Positions 16,879-25,456 of a stretch of 64,000 nucleotides of DNA are shown here, in pieces. This DNA comes from Variovorax sp. HW608. Lineage in GTDB: Bacteria; Pseudomonadota; Gammaproteobacteria; Burkholderiales; Burkholderiaceae_C. The position numbers and the translations under genes are program-made. How positions within the stretch are numbered: position 1 is the stretch's first letter; every line of letters starts with the position of its first letter. The stretch spans positions 4,304,229 through 4,368,228 of the forward strand of contig NZ_LT607803.1 of the NCBI RefSeq assembly GCF_900090195.1, read 5' to 3'. The notes beneath the pieces are model-generated. The model was given only the letters and a program-made list of their open reading frames with translations, did no database searches and was not told the DNA's origin.

Positions 16879-18426
16879 ATGATCATGCAACTTACTGAAA
16901 CCCAGAAAAGAGAACTTGAGACTATCGATGCCGCAATTGGGGCGCAGAACTACAACCGGCAGAGCGCCTACAGTCATTGGGGCTTCCGTGCGATTCATAC
17001 TGAGTTGCAGCGCGCTCCGGTAACGATCACGGGCACCCTCCCGGTGGATCTCGAGGGCGTGTATATCCGCAACGGAACTAACCCTCAGTTCGATCCGATG
17101 GCGATCCGCTATCAGATGTTCGACGGGCCCGGAATGCTGCACCAAGTCCACATCAAGAACGGTCAAGCCACCTACACCAATTCGTACGTCCGATCGAAAC
17201 GCTTTCAAGTCGAACGGGCGCTGGGCCGCGACGTCTATATCAGCATGGGTGAATTGCTGACCGGCGGCAAGGCAACCTTGGCAAAAATGGAGTGGCTGCA
17301 AAAACAGTACAAGGAAGGCGCCTTGCCGGAGCTCAAATTCAGCGGCACCGGCAACGGCACCGCAATCCAGTTCCACCAAGGCCAGCTGTACACCTTCAAT
17401 GAGGCGGGCTACCCGTTCCTGCTGTATGTGCGCAAGGAAAACGGGGAGCTGGTCATCGATGGCACCGGCGAGCCCACCACTTGGGGCGGCAAGTTGACCG
17501 GCCCTTTCTCCGCACATCCCGCGATCGACCCGGACACGGGGGACATGTACAGCGTCGCGACCAATCGCTATGACGGAAGCATCACCATTGTGCAGGTGTC
17601 GAACAATGAAGTGGTTCGGTCTCTCACGTATCAGCAGCCGCCAAAGCACATGGCTTGGATTCACGAATGCTGCATCACCGAAAATTACATCATCTTTCCG
17701 GACATCTCGATGCGGGTCGACAGGGAAGGGCTGAAAAAAGACAACGGAAGCATGTACTACTGGGACGCCGGATACAACATGCGTTTCGGCGTGCTTCCGC
17801 GCAAGTTCGACAGCGACACCCCGATCCGTTGGGTTTCGACGAGCAAACCTGGTGCGATCTGGCACTTGCTCAACGCCTGGGAAGAAAAGAGGCCCGACGG
17901 TGGCACGAACATCGTGATGTATGGGCCGCGATTCCACGAATATTCTGCCACGGTTCCAATCCATACACCGGAGGAGTCGCACGCCCAACTATCACGGTGG
18001 GTGTTCGATCCGGAAGCCGATGAGGTGTTGGAAGACCGCGTGCTCGTCGACTGGGGCTATGAACGGTGCTCGTTCCACGTTGGATACCGCGGCAAGAAGA
18101 TGCGCTACTGCTATCTCCTCGATGAACAGAAGGAGGGCTACATGGGCAAGGGAACCCTCAAGTACGACATCTTGGACGAGCGCGAAGTCAAGTATGTGGA
18201 CTACGGAAACCAGTACGGCGGAGAGCCGTTGTTCGTTCCGAAGAAGGGGGCGGTCAGCGAGGACGACGGCTACATCTTGGACCTCATGATGGAGAAGGAC
18301 AAGGCCGAGGTGCTCGTGCTGGATGCCAAGACCATGGAAGAAGTGTGTCGTCTACACCTTCCGCAGCGTGTTCCGTTCGGCGTGCATGCCGTGTGGCTCG
18401 ACGAAGAAAAGGTTCAGCAACTCTAA
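16879..18426 (+). CDS. Carotenoid/lignostilbene oxygenase family protein
   Basis: A 515-residue seven-bladed propeller oxygenase. The N-terminal block DLEGVYIRNGTNPQFDP and the four iron-ligand histidines are visible: H213 (SAHPAID), H262 (WIHECC), H329 (AIWHLL) and H503 (FGVHAVW). The family cleaves C=C bonds of carotenoids, stilbenes and phenylpropenes (lignostilbene dioxygenase, isoeugenol monooxygenase). No signal peptide. ATG 16879 or 16885 could be used; no strong ribosome site decides. It is followed by a Bug protein and a CoA-transferase, which suggests that an aryl acid or aldehyde product is processed, but the substrate is unknown. Confidence 0.92.
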   Translation: MIMQLTETQKRELETIDAAIGAQNYNRQSAYSHWGFRAIHTELQRAPVTITGTLPVDLEGVYIRNGTNPQFDPMAIRYQMFDGPGMLHQVHIKNGQATYTNSYVRSKRFQVERALGRDVYISMGELLTGGKATLAKMEWLQKQYKEGALPELKFSGTGNGTAIQFHQGQLYTFNEAGYPFLLYVRKENGELVIDGTGEPTTWGGKLTGPFSAHPAIDPDTGDMYSVATNRYDGSITIVQVSNNEVVRSLTYQQPPKHMAWIHECCITENYIIFPDISMRVDREGLKKDNGSMYYWDAGYNMRFGVLPRKFDSDTPIRWVSTSKPGAIWHLLNAWEEKRPDGGTNIVMYGPRFHEYSATVPIHTPEESHAQLSRWVFDPEADEVLEDRVLVDWGYERCSFHVGYRGKKMRYCYLLDEQKEGYMGKGTLKYDILDEREVKYVDYGNQYGGEPLFVPKKGAVSEDDGYILDLMMEKDKAEVLVLDAKTMEEVCRLHLPQRVPFGVHAVWLDEEKVQQL

Positions 18427-18459
18427 CAACTAGCCGGCACCGTCACGGAGGCTCTCAAA

Positions 18460-19434
18460 ATGCGATTCTTGTCACTGGCGAGGCTTTGCCTCGCCCTCGG
18501 GGCCGCGACGGTCGCCGCTGCTTCCTTGGCTCAAGGCAGCGCCACACCCTATCCGACTAAGCCCATCACGCTGGTCGTTCCCTATCCCGCGGGCGGAGTT
18601 GCCGACCAGACAGCGCGGCTGGTCGGCCAGAAACTTCAGGACTCCTTGCATCAGCCTGTGGTCGTTGACAATCGGACTGGAGCAGGCGGGATGGTGGGGG
18701 CCCGTGCTGTGGCCCGCGCTCCGGCCGACGGGTACACGATTCTGTTGGGGGTCTCCGGATTGGTGCTCCAGCCTCTGCTGGTACAAACCGCCACGGTCGA
18801 TCCCTTCAAGGAACTCGCACCAATCACGCTCATCGCTCGCCTCCCCCTGCTGCTCGCTGTGCCAAAGAGTGGGCCACCTTCGCTCGAGGAATTCGTGCGT
18901 CAGGCCAAGGCCGATCCTCGTCGCTTCAGCATCGGCAACTATGGCGTGGGTACACCGTCGCACTTGTTGGGGATCATGCTCAATCAACAAGCGGGAATGG
19001 ACTTGCCTCTCATCGCCTTTCAAGGAAGCGCGCCGTTGGCCACCAACTTGATAGGCGAGCAGGTGAGCGCAGGTTTCATCGACAGCGTAACCGCGCGTCA
19101 GTTCGGAGAAAAGTTCCGCTTCTTGGCCGTCACCGGCACTCGGCGACTTCCAGGTCTGCCTGAACTGCGAAACTTCCGTGAGTTGGGCTACCGCTCGTTT
19201 GAGCAAGATGGCTGGCTAGGTGTTCTCGCGCCGGCTGGCACACCCAAGCCAATCATCGCAAAACTCTCAAGCGAGTTGGCCAAGATCATCGCAACGCCTG
19301 AAGTGGCCGCAAAGATCGAGAGCATGGGGATCAGTCCCGTTGGCAGCACGCCGGAGGAACTCTTGACTGTCATGCGGAACGACGCAGATGTGTACGGGAA
19401 AGTCATTCGCAGTGCAAACATCCAGCTGAACTGA
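18460..19434 (+). CDS. Bug-family periplasmic substrate-binding protein
   Basis: A 324-residue protein. A clear Sec signal (LARLCLALGAATVAAASLAQG, cleavage near AQG-SA) precedes YPTKPITLVVPYPAGGVADQ, VVVDNRTGAGGMVGARAVAR and APADGYTILLG. The ligand loop is altered: FQGSAPLATNLIGEQVSAGF in place of the usual YKGSGPALTDL. Begins 33 bases after the oxygenase stop, so probably co-transcribed with it. Possible periplasmic capture or sensing of the acid whose metabolism involves the oxygenase. Confidence 0.9.
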   Translation: MRFLSLARLCLALGAATVAAASLAQGSATPYPTKPITLVVPYPAGGVADQTARLVGQKLQDSLHQPVVVDNRTGAGGMVGARAVARAPADGYTILLGVSGLVLQPLLVQTATVDPFKELAPITLIARLPLLLAVPKSGPPSLEEFVRQAKADPRRFSIGNYGVGTPSHLLGIMLNQQAGMDLPLIAFQGSAPLATNLIGEQVSAGFIDSVTARQFGEKFRFLAVTGTRRLPGLPELRNFRELGYRSFEQDGWLGVLAPAGTPKPIIAKLSSELAKIIATPEVAAKIESMGISPVGSTPEELLTVMRNDADVYGKVIRSANIQLN

Positions 19435-19638
19435 GCGCACGCGTCCGCATGTCTTGCAGGGGCCCGGCCATCGCCGCGCTGCCGGACCCAGCGAGCAGTT
19501 GTGAGCCGACCGCGCTTAGTCCACCCCACGCGACGGTCCCGCTTGAACGAACGAACCGACCGCGGGTTCGCGTCGCAATCTGTCCAACACTTGCTCGCTA
19601 CCGAGCCCTGCGAGCCTCAATGCTTAAGGTGAATATTC

Positions 19639-20874
19639 GTGAACTCCTCTTCCGAGAAGCCGTATCCGTTGAAAGGTGTGCGTGTCCTTGACCTAGGGAC
19701 CATGCTCGCAGGACCCGTGGCAGCCACCTTGCTGGGTGACTTTGGCGCCGACGTAATCAAAGTCGAACAGCCTACAGGAGGGGACACGCTCAGGAAGCTG
19801 GGGCCGTTCGCAGATGGCGAGAGTCTGAGCTGGCACATAGAAGGCAGAAATAAGAAGTCAGTAACGATCGACCTGCGGGTTTCTGCCGGGCAAAAGTTGC
19901 TCCTCGAGTTGGCTTCCAAGGCGGATGTCGTAGTTGAGAACTTCCGTCCGGGCACGATGGAGAAATGGGGGATTGGGTATGACACACTTAGCAAGGTCAA
20001 TCCCAGGTTGATCTTGCTCAGCATTTCTGGCTATGGGCAAACCGGTCCCTACTCTTCTCGAGCGGCCTATGACCGGATCGCCTTGGCTTTCGCCGGCATC
20101 CTAAATATTACGGGATACCCTGACCGCCCTCCGGTCAGGCCGGGGGTCGCAATGGCCGACTATCAGGCTGCAATTTTTGGTGCATTCGGCGCCATGCTTG
20201 CGCTCTACGGGCGCGACGCCGCCGGGGGCACTGGACAGCACATCGACTTGGCGCTTTACGAAGCGGTCTTCCGCTTCACCGATGTCATGGTGACTGCCTA
20301 CGAGAAATCTGGTGCCAAACGGGAGCGTCAGGGCAATAAGCACTTCGCCGCTGCCCCCGGGGATCATTTCCCAACTTCCGATGGGCGATATATTGCTCTG
20401 ACGGTGTCCGCGGACACTGTCTTTAAGCGCCTTTGCGATCTAATGGGAATGCCGTCGTTGGCCACGGACGAAAGGTTCACCAGTCACGCCCTCCGCGTCG
20501 AGAATTTGGACGCGATCAACGCAATAGTGGCAGATTGGATATTCCAGCAACCTGTCGCGGCTCTTATCGCGTCGCTCGAGAAGGCAGGGCTTGCTTTTTC
20601 CCTGATCCTGTCCGTGCAAGAAATCGCCGAGAACGAACACTACAACGCGCGTGGCAGTATTGCGACGATGGACCATCCACGTCTAGGCCCGTTGAAGGTC
20701 CCAGCGGTCGTCCCCAGAATGTCGAATACGCCAACTCGAAAGCTTGAGCCGGCCCCGGAGTTGGGCGAGCATACGGCGGAAATTCTCGCTGATTGGTTGG
20801 GAATGGACGCGCTTGCTATTGACACGTTGACATCCCATGGAGTGATTTCAACGCCGAAAACTGGGAAGGGCTGA
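19639..20874 (+). CDS. CaiB/BaiF family (type III) CoA-transferase
   Basis: A 411-residue protein starting with GTG at 19639, preceded by AAGGTGA. Signature blocks are GVRVLDLGTMLAGPVAATLL, GDFGADVIKVEQP, GRNKKSVTIDLR, ADVVVENFRPGTMEKWGIGY (catalytic Asp region) and ISGYGQTGPYSSRAAYD. More typical of succinyl-CoA or formyl-CoA-like transferases than the copy at 890. Probably adds CoA to the acid supplied by the oxygenase/Bug locus. It is the last intact gene before the insertion-sequence zone. Confidence 0.88.
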   Translation: MNSSSEKPYPLKGVRVLDLGTMLAGPVAATLLGDFGADVIKVEQPTGGDTLRKLGPFADGESLSWHIEGRNKKSVTIDLRVSAGQKLLLELASKADVVVENFRPGTMEKWGIGYDTLSKVNPRLILLSISGYGQTGPYSSRAAYDRIALAFAGILNITGYPDRPPVRPGVAMADYQAAIFGAFGAMLALYGRDAAGGTGQHIDLALYEAVFRFTDVMVTAYEKSGAKRERQGNKHFAAAPGDHFPTSDGRYIALTVSADTVFKRLCDLMGMPSLATDERFTSHALRVENLDAINAIVADWIFQQPVAALIASLEKAGLAFSLILSVQEIAENEHYNARGSIATMDHPRLGPLKVPAVVPRMSNTPTRKLEPAPELGEHTAEILADWLGMDALAIDTLTSHGVISTPKTGKG

Positions 20875-20953
20875 ACTCGTTGGAGGTGTTGTGCACTGCT
20901 AGCGTGCTTTTCTTCAGTCTCTCGCCCTTCGGCAAGGAGCGCACGGCGCTTGA

Positions 20954-21160
20954 ATCTGTGAGGCCGTCGGGCGGCGCTCCATGCCCTTCGTGCAGATCAA
21001 GAACATTGAGCATCAGTCCGTGTTGTCGCTACATCGAGCTCGCAAGGGTTCGTCAAGGCCCGCACCGCAGGCCAAACAGATCCGCGGCCTGCTGGGCGAG
21101 TTCGGACTGATCGCTGGGGACGTCCATGCACGTTCATTCCCGTCGAAGACGAAATCATCT
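20954..21160 (+). pseudogene. IS110-family transposase remnant
   Basis: The plus strand encodes ICEAVGRRSMPFVQIKNIEH, QSVLSLHRAR and, after small deletions, GFVKARTA and QIRGLLGEFGLI. This series is the junction between the RuvC-like domain and the linker of IS110/IS1111 transposases. A one-base and a two-base loss around 21045-21075 break and restore the frame. The remnant is cut at 21160 by the IS66 insertion; the frame may continue weakly past 24340. Neither IS110 ends nor the C-terminal serine domain are present. Confidence 0.7.
21153..21160. repeat. Target-site duplication of IS66, left copy
   Basis: AATCATCT lies directly outside the left inverted repeat and recurs outside the right end at 24332-24339. 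Eight bases is the standard IS66 duplication length. Confidence 0.9.
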
Positions 21161-21189
21161 GTAATAGTCCGATCAGTGCCGTTGTCGCT
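21161..21189. repeat. IS66 terminal inverted repeat, left
   Basis: GTAATAGTCCGA followed by a partly matching stretch containing TGCCGTTGTCG. Pairs with 24303-24331. Confidence 0.85.
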
Positions 21190-21214
21190 GCCGACGGACC
21201 GGGTCTGCTGAGCG

Positions 21215-21751
21215 TCAGACGGGGACGTTGATGACGGGCTGGAGCAGCGCGAAGGCGACCCGCCAAGCGCGCCCGTCGGCATGGACGGTGGCCGTGCGCT
21301 GGTTGATGCGCGTGACCTGTCCAACGTGTCGCTGCAGGTTCTGGTCGACGAAGCTCACGCGCTGGCCGACATGGACGTTTTCGCGCCGCGAGACCTCTGG
21401 CGGTGGGCTGGGCTTTGATTGGGTTGGAGCCGCGCCTTGCTCTCCCTTCGGCGTCGCGGTCGGATCCGTGGTCATGATGGCCGCGTACGGCAAGCTGAAC
21501 TGCTTGGCGCTGGCCTCGTCGAGTACCGTCACTCGATCGTTCTTCATGGACACGACCCTGACCTTGCGCCACTTGCCATCACCCCAGTCCAGGTAGTGGA
21601 CCTGCTGGCCGAGATGCAATTGGCTGCGCGCCTGGACGATGCGCCGCGGGTCGGCCAGCAGTTGCTCGATCACCCAGCTGAGGTGGTACAGCTCGGCGCT
21701 GGTGGCCATGGGCAAGTCTTCGATCCGCGAGATGCTCAGCATGGGCGTCAT
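21215..21751 (-). CDS. IS66 passenger protein of unknown function
   Basis: A 178-residue frame 19 bases downstream of tnpC, inside the inverted repeats. It has an N-terminal stretch LYHLSWVIEQLLADPRRIVQ, then two similar basic modules: HLGQQVHYLDWGDGKWRKVR and VHVGQRVSFVDQNLQRHVGQ, separated by a Ser/Pro/Thr-rich linker. Each module looks like a small beta-barrel (KOW/Tudor-like) fold, which might bind nucleic acid. Extra genes are known in some IS66 elements. It is not needed for the canonical transposase set; function unknown. Confidence 0.75.
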   Translation of the reverse strand: MTPMLSISRIEDLPMATSAELYHLSWVIEQLLADPRRIVQARSQLHLGQQVHYLDWGDGKWRKVRVVSMKNDRVTVLDEASAKQFSLPYAAIMTTDPTATPKGEQGAAPTQSKPSPPPEVSRRENVHVGQRVSFVDQNLQRHVGQVTRINQRTATVHADGRAWRVAFALLQPVINVPV

Positions 21752-21770
21752 TTTGCCCGGCGCGCCGGAC

Positions 21771-23402
21771 TCAGGCGGCTTGAGCGAGGTCCTCGTGCCG
21801 GGCGGGGCGCGCCTGCTGGAGCTGCGGCGCCACGATCCAGGGCAGCAACTCGTCGATACGGTTGACTGGGTGGTCGGCGATGCGATCGAGCACGTGACGC
21901 AGATACGCCTGAGGGTCGATCCCGCTGAGCTTTGCCGTGCCGATCAAGGTGTAAATCACCGCTGCGCTGTGACCGCCAGTGTCCGATCCCAGATGCAAAT
22001 AATTTTTTCTTCCGATCGCGACGCCTCGCAACGCACGCTCGGCGGCATTGTTATGTGCCTCGATCCGCCCGTCATCCAGGAAGCGCGTGAGTGCCGTCCA
22101 GTTGCCAAGCGTGTAGCCGATGGCCAGCGCCATGGGCGCTTTCGCCGAGAGCTGCGCCAAGGCGGTGTTCAGCCAGAGCTTCAGATCGTCGAGCATCGGG
22201 CGCGTACGCGCCTGCCGCACCCGCAGGCGCTCCTCAGGGGGCTTGCCATTGATCTCGGCCTCCACCTTGAAGAGCTTGCCGATGCGCAGCAGCGCCTGGT
22301 GCGCCAAGGTGCCGGCCAGCTTGTGCTGGCGTTCGTGGATGTCCCACACCTTACGGCGCGCGTGGCTCCAGCATGCAGCCTCGATGACCTGGCCGTTCTC
22401 GTAGAGTGGGTGATAGCCGGCGAAGGCGTCCGCTTGCAGGATGCCCCGGAAGCTCTCCAGATGGCGCACGGGATGTTCGCCCTTGCGGTTAGCCGAGTAC
22501 TGGAACCAAACCGCAGGAGCGGCCGGCTCGCCACTAGGTCGATCATCGCGCACGTAGACCCACAGCCGCCCGGTGCGCGCCTGGCTGCCCTTGCCGCCGA
22601 GCACCCGGATGGGCGTGTCGTCGCCGTGAATCTTCCCGGCGCGTAGAACATACCGGCCCACCGCGTCGGCCAGAGGCGTCATCAAACGTGCGGCCTGGCC
22701 AACCCAATCCGTCAGCGTGGAGCGCGACAGCTCCACACCCTCGCGGGCATAGATCTGGCACAGCCGATACAGGGGTGTGTGGTCGGCGAACTTGCTCGTC
22801 AGCATGTGGGCGAGCAGGCCGCTGCCGGCCAGGCCGCGTGCAATGGGGCGGCTCGCGGCTGGCGCCTGCGAGATCGTACGGCAGCCGCCACAGGCCAGCT
22901 TGGGGCGAACATGCCGCACCACGTGGAAGGTGCCGGGTTCGTAATCGAGAACCTCCGAGACGTCCTGGCCAATCTCGCGCAGCCCACTGCCGCAGGTTTC
23001 GCACTTGCAACCGCCGGCTTCGCTGGGCATGTGCATCACGGTGCGCCGCGGCAGATGATCGGGCAGTCCACGCGCGGCGGCTTGCTGGCGGGCCTTGCGC
23101 TTGTCGCGAGCGTCCTGCAGCGAGCTGATGTTGGCCGTACCTTGCGCACCGTCCGCGGCGTTCTCGGTGTCGATCGCCGGAGCAGTTTCGAACGGCACGG
23201 GCGGCGATGCCTGCCCACCCACCAGTTCGAGTTGAGCGTGCTCGAGCTGCTCGCTGGAGCGGCCGTACTTCATGCGCCGCAGATAGGCCAGCTCAACCTT
23301 CAGCTTGTCGATGGTGAGCAGCGCGATCTTCAACGCCTCCTGCGAACGCAGCACCTCGCCGCTGAGGGCGGCGTTGCTGGCGAGCAGTTCTTCGGGAGTC
23401 AC
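21771..23402 (-). CDS. tnpC: IS66 transposase
   Basis: A 543-residue DDE transposase. An N-terminal leucine-rich coiled coil with YGRSSEQLE is followed by a zinc-finger region with CKCETCGS and CGGCRTISQ, the central block [33 protein letters not shown] (first Asp) and [15 protein letters not shown], and a C-terminal [20 protein letters not shown] (catalytic Glu) with DELLPW near the end. All hallmarks and the full family length are present, so it is probably active. Confidence 0.95.
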   Translation of the reverse strand: MTPEELLASNAALSGEVLRSQEALKIALLTIDKLKVELAYLRRMKYGRSSEQLEHAQLELVGGQASPPVPFETAPAIDTENAADGAQGTANISSLQDARDKRKARQQAAARGLPDHLPRRTVMHMPSEAGGCKCETCGSGLREIGQDVSEVLDYEPGTFHVVRHVRPKLACGGCRTISQAPAASRPIARGLAGSGLLAHMLTSKFADHTPLYRLCQIYAREGVELSRSTLTDWVGQAARLMTPLADAVGRYVLRAGKIHGDDTPIRVLGGKGSQARTGRLWVYVRDDRPSGEPAAPAVWFQYSANRKGEHPVRHLESFRGILQADAFAGYHPLYENGQVIEAACWSHARRKVWDIHERQHKLAGTLAHQALLRIGKLFKVEAEINGKPPEERLRVRQARTRPMLDDLKLWLNTALAQLSAKAPMALAIGYTLGNWTALTRFLDDGRIEAHNNAAERALRGVAIGRKNYLHLGSDTGGHSAAVIYTLIGTAKLSGIDPQAYLRHVLDRIADHPVNRIDELLPWIVAPQLQQARPARHEDLAQAA

Positions 23403-23469
23403 AGCATGACTGTGCCAGGCACACCCGGCACCACCAACGGGAGTTGCCCTGTCAACGTCGATGTGTCGG

Positions 23470-23817
23470 CTATGCCGCGGCGCGTGGCCGCCAGGTCCGT
23501 TCGGGGCGGCGCCAATCGATGCCCTCCAGCAGCATCGACAGCTGTGCCGCGCTCAGCGCGATCGAACCGGATTCGGCCTGCGGCCAGACGAAGCGGCCGC
23601 GCTCCAGCCGCCGGGCCAGCAGGTACATGCCGTCTCCATCGCTCCACAGCAGCTTGACCAGATCCCCGCGGCGGCCGCGGAAGACGAAGACGTGACCACC
23701 GTAAGGATCTTCAGTGAGCACGGTCTGCACTTTGACGGCGAGCGAGTCCATGCCGCAGCGCATGTCGGTGACCCCCGCGGCCAGCCAGATCCGGGTGCCC
23801 GCGCGTGGGCCGATCAT
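23470..23817 (-). CDS. tnpB: IS66 accessory protein TnpB
   Basis: A 115-residue protein with the family blocks [40 protein letters not shown] and [18 protein letters not shown]. TnpB of IS66 is essential for transposition in vivo but has no known catalytic role. Its ATG (23815-23817) overlaps the tnpA stop, so translation is coupled. Confidence 0.95.
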   Translation of the reverse strand: MIGPRAGTRIWLAAGVTDMRCGMDSLAVKVQTVLTEDPYGGHVFVFRGRRGDLVKLLWSDGDGMYLLARRLERGRFVWPQAESGSIALSAAQLSMLLEGIDWRRPERTWRPRAAA

Positions 23818-24221
23818 GCCGATTGGCGCAGCGCGCGCAAGACGCTGCACAGACTGGCTTCGTCGACAGTACCGCGCAGGCGAAGGTGGGCTCCGGCGAG
23901 CTCCAGTTCGATGACGCCTGGACGCGACGAGCGATTCGTCGCCGGCGCCAACCCGGACGACTCCTGCGCGCCTTGCTCTGCGAGCATCTCCTCAGCGGGG
24001 CCAGCAAGCCGCACAGGCAACAACACCGCGGATTCCGCAGACCTGGCCACGGTCCCTGCGCGCGCGTGCTCGCGCCGCCAGGTGAACAACAAGTTGGCAT
24101 TGATGCCATGCTCCCGCGCAACGGCCGATGCCGACGCCCCGGGTTGCATGCTCTGCTCGACGAGCTTGGCCTTGAACGCTCGATCGTGATGCCGCCGTCT
24201 CGGCTCCGCCTCACTCTTCAT
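23814..24221 (-). CDS. tnpA: IS66 accessory protein TnpA
   Basis: About 135 residues. A helix-turn-helix of the IS3/Tn3-like HTH_8 type is visible in HHDRAFKAKLVEQSMQPGAS and AREHGINANLLFTWRREH. A variable linker and a C-terminal VIELELAGAHLRLRGTVDE segment follow, which is common in IS66 TnpA. ATG 24230 or 24221 may be used. The stop overlaps tnpB (ATGA). Confidence 0.92.
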   Translation of the reverse strand: MKSEAEPRRRHHDRAFKAKLVEQSMQPGASASAVAREHGINANLLFTWRREHARAGTVARSAESAVLLPVRLAGPAEEMLAEQGAQESSGLAPATNRSSRPGVIELELAGAHLRLRGTVDEASLCSVLRALRQSA

Positions 24222-24302
24222 GATGTACATGCACTCCTGTTGATGGACACCTATTGGTGCGCCATTTCTTCAGGTCACATGCTGTCTGGCCTCGCCAAGT
24301 TA

Positions 24303-24331
24303 AACAAGAACGGCCTACGTCGGACTATTAC
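24303..24331. repeat. IS66 terminal inverted repeat, right
   Basis: Complement of GTAATAGTCCGACG and following bases; pairs with 21161-21189. Directly followed by the duplicated target AATCATCT. Confidence 0.85.
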
Positions 24332-24339
24332 AATCATCT
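24332..24339. repeat. Target-site duplication of IS66, right copy
   Basis: AATCATCT, identical to 21153-21160. Confidence 0.9.
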
Positions 24340-24579
24340 GAAGCCGCAATGCCGAGATGGGGAGCCTTGCCAGCTTTCGGCTTCCTTGCCCGTGGTGGTC
24401 CGCGATATGAGCGCATTCCTCAGCGCGTGAAGATGGCACGGTTCGATCGGCCCAGCGTTGGCCAGTGTGGACAACTTCAGAACCATGAAGGCAATGCGAC
24501 CCCCGATCGACACTTCAAACTCTCCACCCGTGGATACTTAAATTCCTCCAGGCAGGACGAGGGTTGCATTATTGATCGG

Positions 24580-24708
24580 TCATGCGTCGGCGGCGATCGC
24601 CAGGCGTGCGGCGGCCTCCTTGAGTCGATAGCCCCTGCCCTCGAACTCGAGCACCATGGCACGATGCATGAATCGATCGAGGATGGTAGTGCCCATGGTC
24701 GCGTCGCC
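24580..24708 (-). pseudogene. C-terminal remnant of an IS21-family IstB ATPase
   Basis: The minus strand reads GDATMGTTILDRFMHRAMVL followed by EFEGRGYRLKEAAARLAIAA and a stop at 24580. This is the C-terminal arginine-finger region of IstB-type AAA+ helper proteins. The rest of IstB, IstA and a second IS end are missing. Sequence at 24480-24560 downstream resembles the non-coding IS21 tail. It shows that this site has taken at least three different insertion elements. Confidence 0.6.
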
Positions 24709-24727
24709 GCTGCCCCTCATTCCGGGC

Positions 24728-25210
24728 TCAGCGCTTTCGGGCGCGCGCCACTTTGTGCAGCAACTCCAACAGCATGTGCCGCTCGCCTTCGCTCAAGTGC
24801 TTGAGGAGGTCGCGATCGGCCAGCAGCAGCCGCTCAGTTGCCGTGGCAACGAGTTCGGCGCCCTTGCGTGTGACACCTACATTCTGAGTCCGGCGGTCAG
24901 CCTCGTTGCGCTCGCGCTTAAGCAGCCCGCGCTTCTCAAGACGATCCAGCCAGATGGTGACCCCAGGGGCCGTGATCCCCAGCGCTTTCGCCAGCTTCGT
25001 CGCCGTCACAGGGGCGTTTTCGTGAACCAGTTGAAGGATCGTGAATTCGACCGGCCGCAGGCGCAGCGGCTTGCCCGCGACGCTCACAAAGGCTTCTGTT
25101 GTGAGGATCGCGGCCTGCGCGAGCTGGTAGCCGAGCAGCCGGTGCATACCTCCTTCGTCAAGGCCGCCCAGGGGGGTGAGTTCATCGACTTGTCGTTCTT
25201 CTCGAATCAT
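24728..25210 (-). CDS. MarR-family regulator
   Basis: A 160-residue regulator. The winged helix is seen in LRPVEFTILQLVHENAPVTA and TKLAKALGITAPGVTIWLDR, then LEKRGLLKRERNEADRRTQN, the beta wing with the conserved D-R. It is divergent from the tannase gene, with a perfect palindrome at 25256-25276 and another at 25323-25339. MarR proteins in such positions often respond to phenolic acids or their CoA esters; this role here is inference. Confidence 0.92.
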   Translation of the reverse strand: MIREERQVDELTPLGGLDEGGMHRLLGYQLAQAAILTTEAFVSVAGKPLRLRPVEFTILQLVHENAPVTATKLAKALGITAPGVTIWLDRLEKRGLLKRERNEADRRTQNVGVTRKGAELVATATERLLLADRDLLKHLSEGERHMLLELLHKVARARKR

Positions 25211-25255
25211 GCGGCCATTCTCGCCGGGACAGTGCCCGTCCGCGCGGGGGATCGA

Positions 25256-25276
25256 TTAACAAACTAAGTTTGTTAA
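25256..25276. promoter_or_regulatory. Perfect palindrome, candidate MarR operator
   Basis: TTAACAAAC-TAA-GTTTGTTAA has two perfect 9-base arms around a 3-base centre. It lies 46 bases upstream of the MarR ATG in an AT-rich patch, fitting autorepression. Confidence 0.65.
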
Positions 25277-25322
25277 CGGAGCCGCGTTTCCTCAGGGAAA
25301 TCACCGAGATATGGGCCAAAGT

Positions 25323-25339
25323 ACTTAAGTATATTAAGT
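25323..25339. promoter_or_regulatory. Second palindrome over the tannase promoter
   Basis: ACTTAA-GTATA-TTAAGT, arms of six bases. It contains TATATT, a possible -10 hexamer for the tannase gene 118 bases downstream. Its sequence differs from the first palindrome, so it may be a lower-affinity site or bind another regulator. Confidence 0.5.
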
Positions 25340-25456
25340 AACTACATGGAGCCCGCGAGGCGGCTGATCGCCTCTCTCTCCATCTCGGCCCCCGGCAGCA
25401 CTTTGGATCCAGCGCACCGCATTGCCGGGACAAGGAACATCGACTGGAGCAATCCA

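Larger units (their letters stand above)
21161..24331 (-). mobile_element. Complete IS66-family insertion sequence
   Basis: A 3171-base element. Its left end starts GTAATAGTCCGATCAGTGCC and the right end, read on the other strand, starts GTAATAGTCCGACGTAGGCC, giving inverted repeats with an identical first 12 bases and further matches (GCCGTT). It carries tnpA, tnpB and tnpC plus an extra gene, all on the minus strand. Exact 8-base target duplications (AATCATCT) flank it, so it is an intact, fairly recent insertion, into an older IS110 remnant. Confidence 0.92.

Noticed and set aside
21639-24341. Several plus-strand frames over IS66
   Set aside because: All IS66 proteins are on the minus strand with full family motifs; the others are antisense shadows.
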